In this document: positions 63,492 to 64,000 of the stretch, piece by piece
Position numbering within the stretch: the first letter of the stretch is position 1
Layout of the letters: each line of letters starts with the position of its first letter
Assembly (NCBI RefSeq): GCF_030622045.1
Contig: NZ_CP130886.1
Location: 2,369,557-2,433,556, forward strand
Length of the DNA stretch: 64,000 nucleotides
Direction: 5' to 3'
Source of the DNA: Planctellipticum variicoloris
GTDB lineage: Bacteria; Planctomycetota; Planctomycetia; Planctomycetales; Planctomycetaceae
Position numbers and translations under genes: made by a program
The notes under the pieces: model-generated
Seen by the model: only the letters and a program-made list of their open reading frames with translations
What the model was told of the DNA's origin: nothing
Databases searched by the model: none

Positions 63492-64000
63492 CCTGCGATG
63501 GTAGGGAGGCTCACTCCGGAATCGCAACCGTCCCCGACCAAAGCTGAGTCCCGGGTGCAGTCGCTGATTGGCGGTCGAATCTTCGCGTTACCGGTGCATT
63601 CGGCCGAGTGAGCCCCGAAGAGCCTGTGAGTTTTCCGGTGTGTGCAGGGGGGACTCCTGCTTGCCGGGGCTGGTTGCCGTTCGGTCAGGCGGCTTAAAGG
63701 CTTTCGGAGTTCAGGCAGTCCAGGTTCAGCGCTCAGAGGATGTCGAAGGTCAGGATCTGCCAACGCGAGACGACTCTCACCGACTCCGGGCTCCGGGCGC
63801 AAAATTGCGGCTGACTTTCGTTGCGGCGCTTGGCGTTGGGAAACTCCGCGGTGGACGGTCGGGTTCGATAATGCTGTTGGACCTCTTCCATCGCTATTCG
63901 CTGGTGGAAGGCAAGCAACTGGTCGGAGCCTCCCGACGAGCGAGCGTGGAGATCGTCGCTCCGATTGACGCATCTGGCCCGCCTGCATGATCGGGGCCAG
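63492..64000. other. Right-edge stretch without a supported gene
   Basis: Several short frames exist on both strands, but all are Arg/Ser-rich with no motif. I cannot exclude the tail of a leftward gene entering from beyond base 64000. I see no RNA gene or repeat here. It should hold the promoter of the CRTAC1-like gene. Confidence 0.4.

Noticed and set aside
63568-63990. 140-codon plus-strand frame at the right edge
   Set aside because: No domain, biased composition and no ribosome site; competing frames of equal length exist on both strands.

Overview
The window is high-GC bacterial DNA that reads as a planctomycete (phylum Planctomycetota). The evidence is the set of families: paired DUF1549/DUF1553 and DUF1501 proteins, a PVC-type membrane-bound dehydrogenase with a terminal CxxCH haem motif, a DUF1559 prepilin-like protein next to a small lipoprotein, a CRTAC1-type FG-GAP protein, PQQ-like and WD40 propellers, and several HEAT-repeat proteins. 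I see no rRNA, tRNA or CRISPR array. I cannot place the organism below order level from sequence alone.

Layout. 1-7.4 kb: the N-terminal part of a sensor histidine kinase (cut by the left edge), divergent from pckA; then mazG, a secreted ceramidase-like protein and glgC. glgC is followed by two terminator-like hairpins that enclose a highly structured, gene-free stretch which may be a small RNA. 7.4-13.5 kb: a minus-strand run led by a 1,223-residue polytopic membrane protein, then PspA and three small uncharacterised proteins. 13.5-17.0 kb: a translationally coupled pair, an AAA+/STAND-like P-loop NTPase and a TPR protein with its own N-terminal domain, preceded by palindromic repeats. This is the best candidate here for an undescribed signalling or conflict module. 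17.0-20.1 kb: an FtsQ-like protein, a GDSL-like esterase and a DUF2750 protein. 20.4-29 kb: WD40, DUF1501 and DUF1549/1553 genes, divergent from the PVC dehydrogenase. 29-36 kb: a four-gene ABC-transporter operon (large membrane protein with a GATase-like domain, ATPase, permease, HEAT protein). 36.6-47.4 kb: ATP sulfurylase, two TIM-barrel sugar isomerases, an SIS isomerase coupled to a serine hydrolase, two RidA-like proteins, PQQ-like and SMP-30-like propellers, and a RbsD/FucU mutarotase. 47.9-52.7 kb: a SHOCT-like protein, clpX, FHA, NTF2-fold and receiver-like proteins, and L-2-hydroxyglutarate oxidase. 53.1-56.6 kb: murC-murB-ddl, three peptidoglycan-precursor genes. 56.9-58.5 kb: a small AT-rich island with an orphan secreted protein and an internally deleted ISAs1-type transposase remnant. 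58.5-63.5 kb: lipoprotein, DUF1559 and CRTAC1-like genes.

Two kinds of dispersed intergenic repeat are visible: short hairpins with GNRA-type tetraloops (at least six, usually just past stop codons), and long inverted repeats built from CACGAA units (two). Functionally the window mixes central carbon and glycogen metabolism (pckA, glgC), cell-wall synthesis (murC, murB, ddl, perhaps the FtsQ-like protein), envelope stress (pspA), protein quality control (clpX) and the large secreted redox/propeller proteins typical of planctomycetes.
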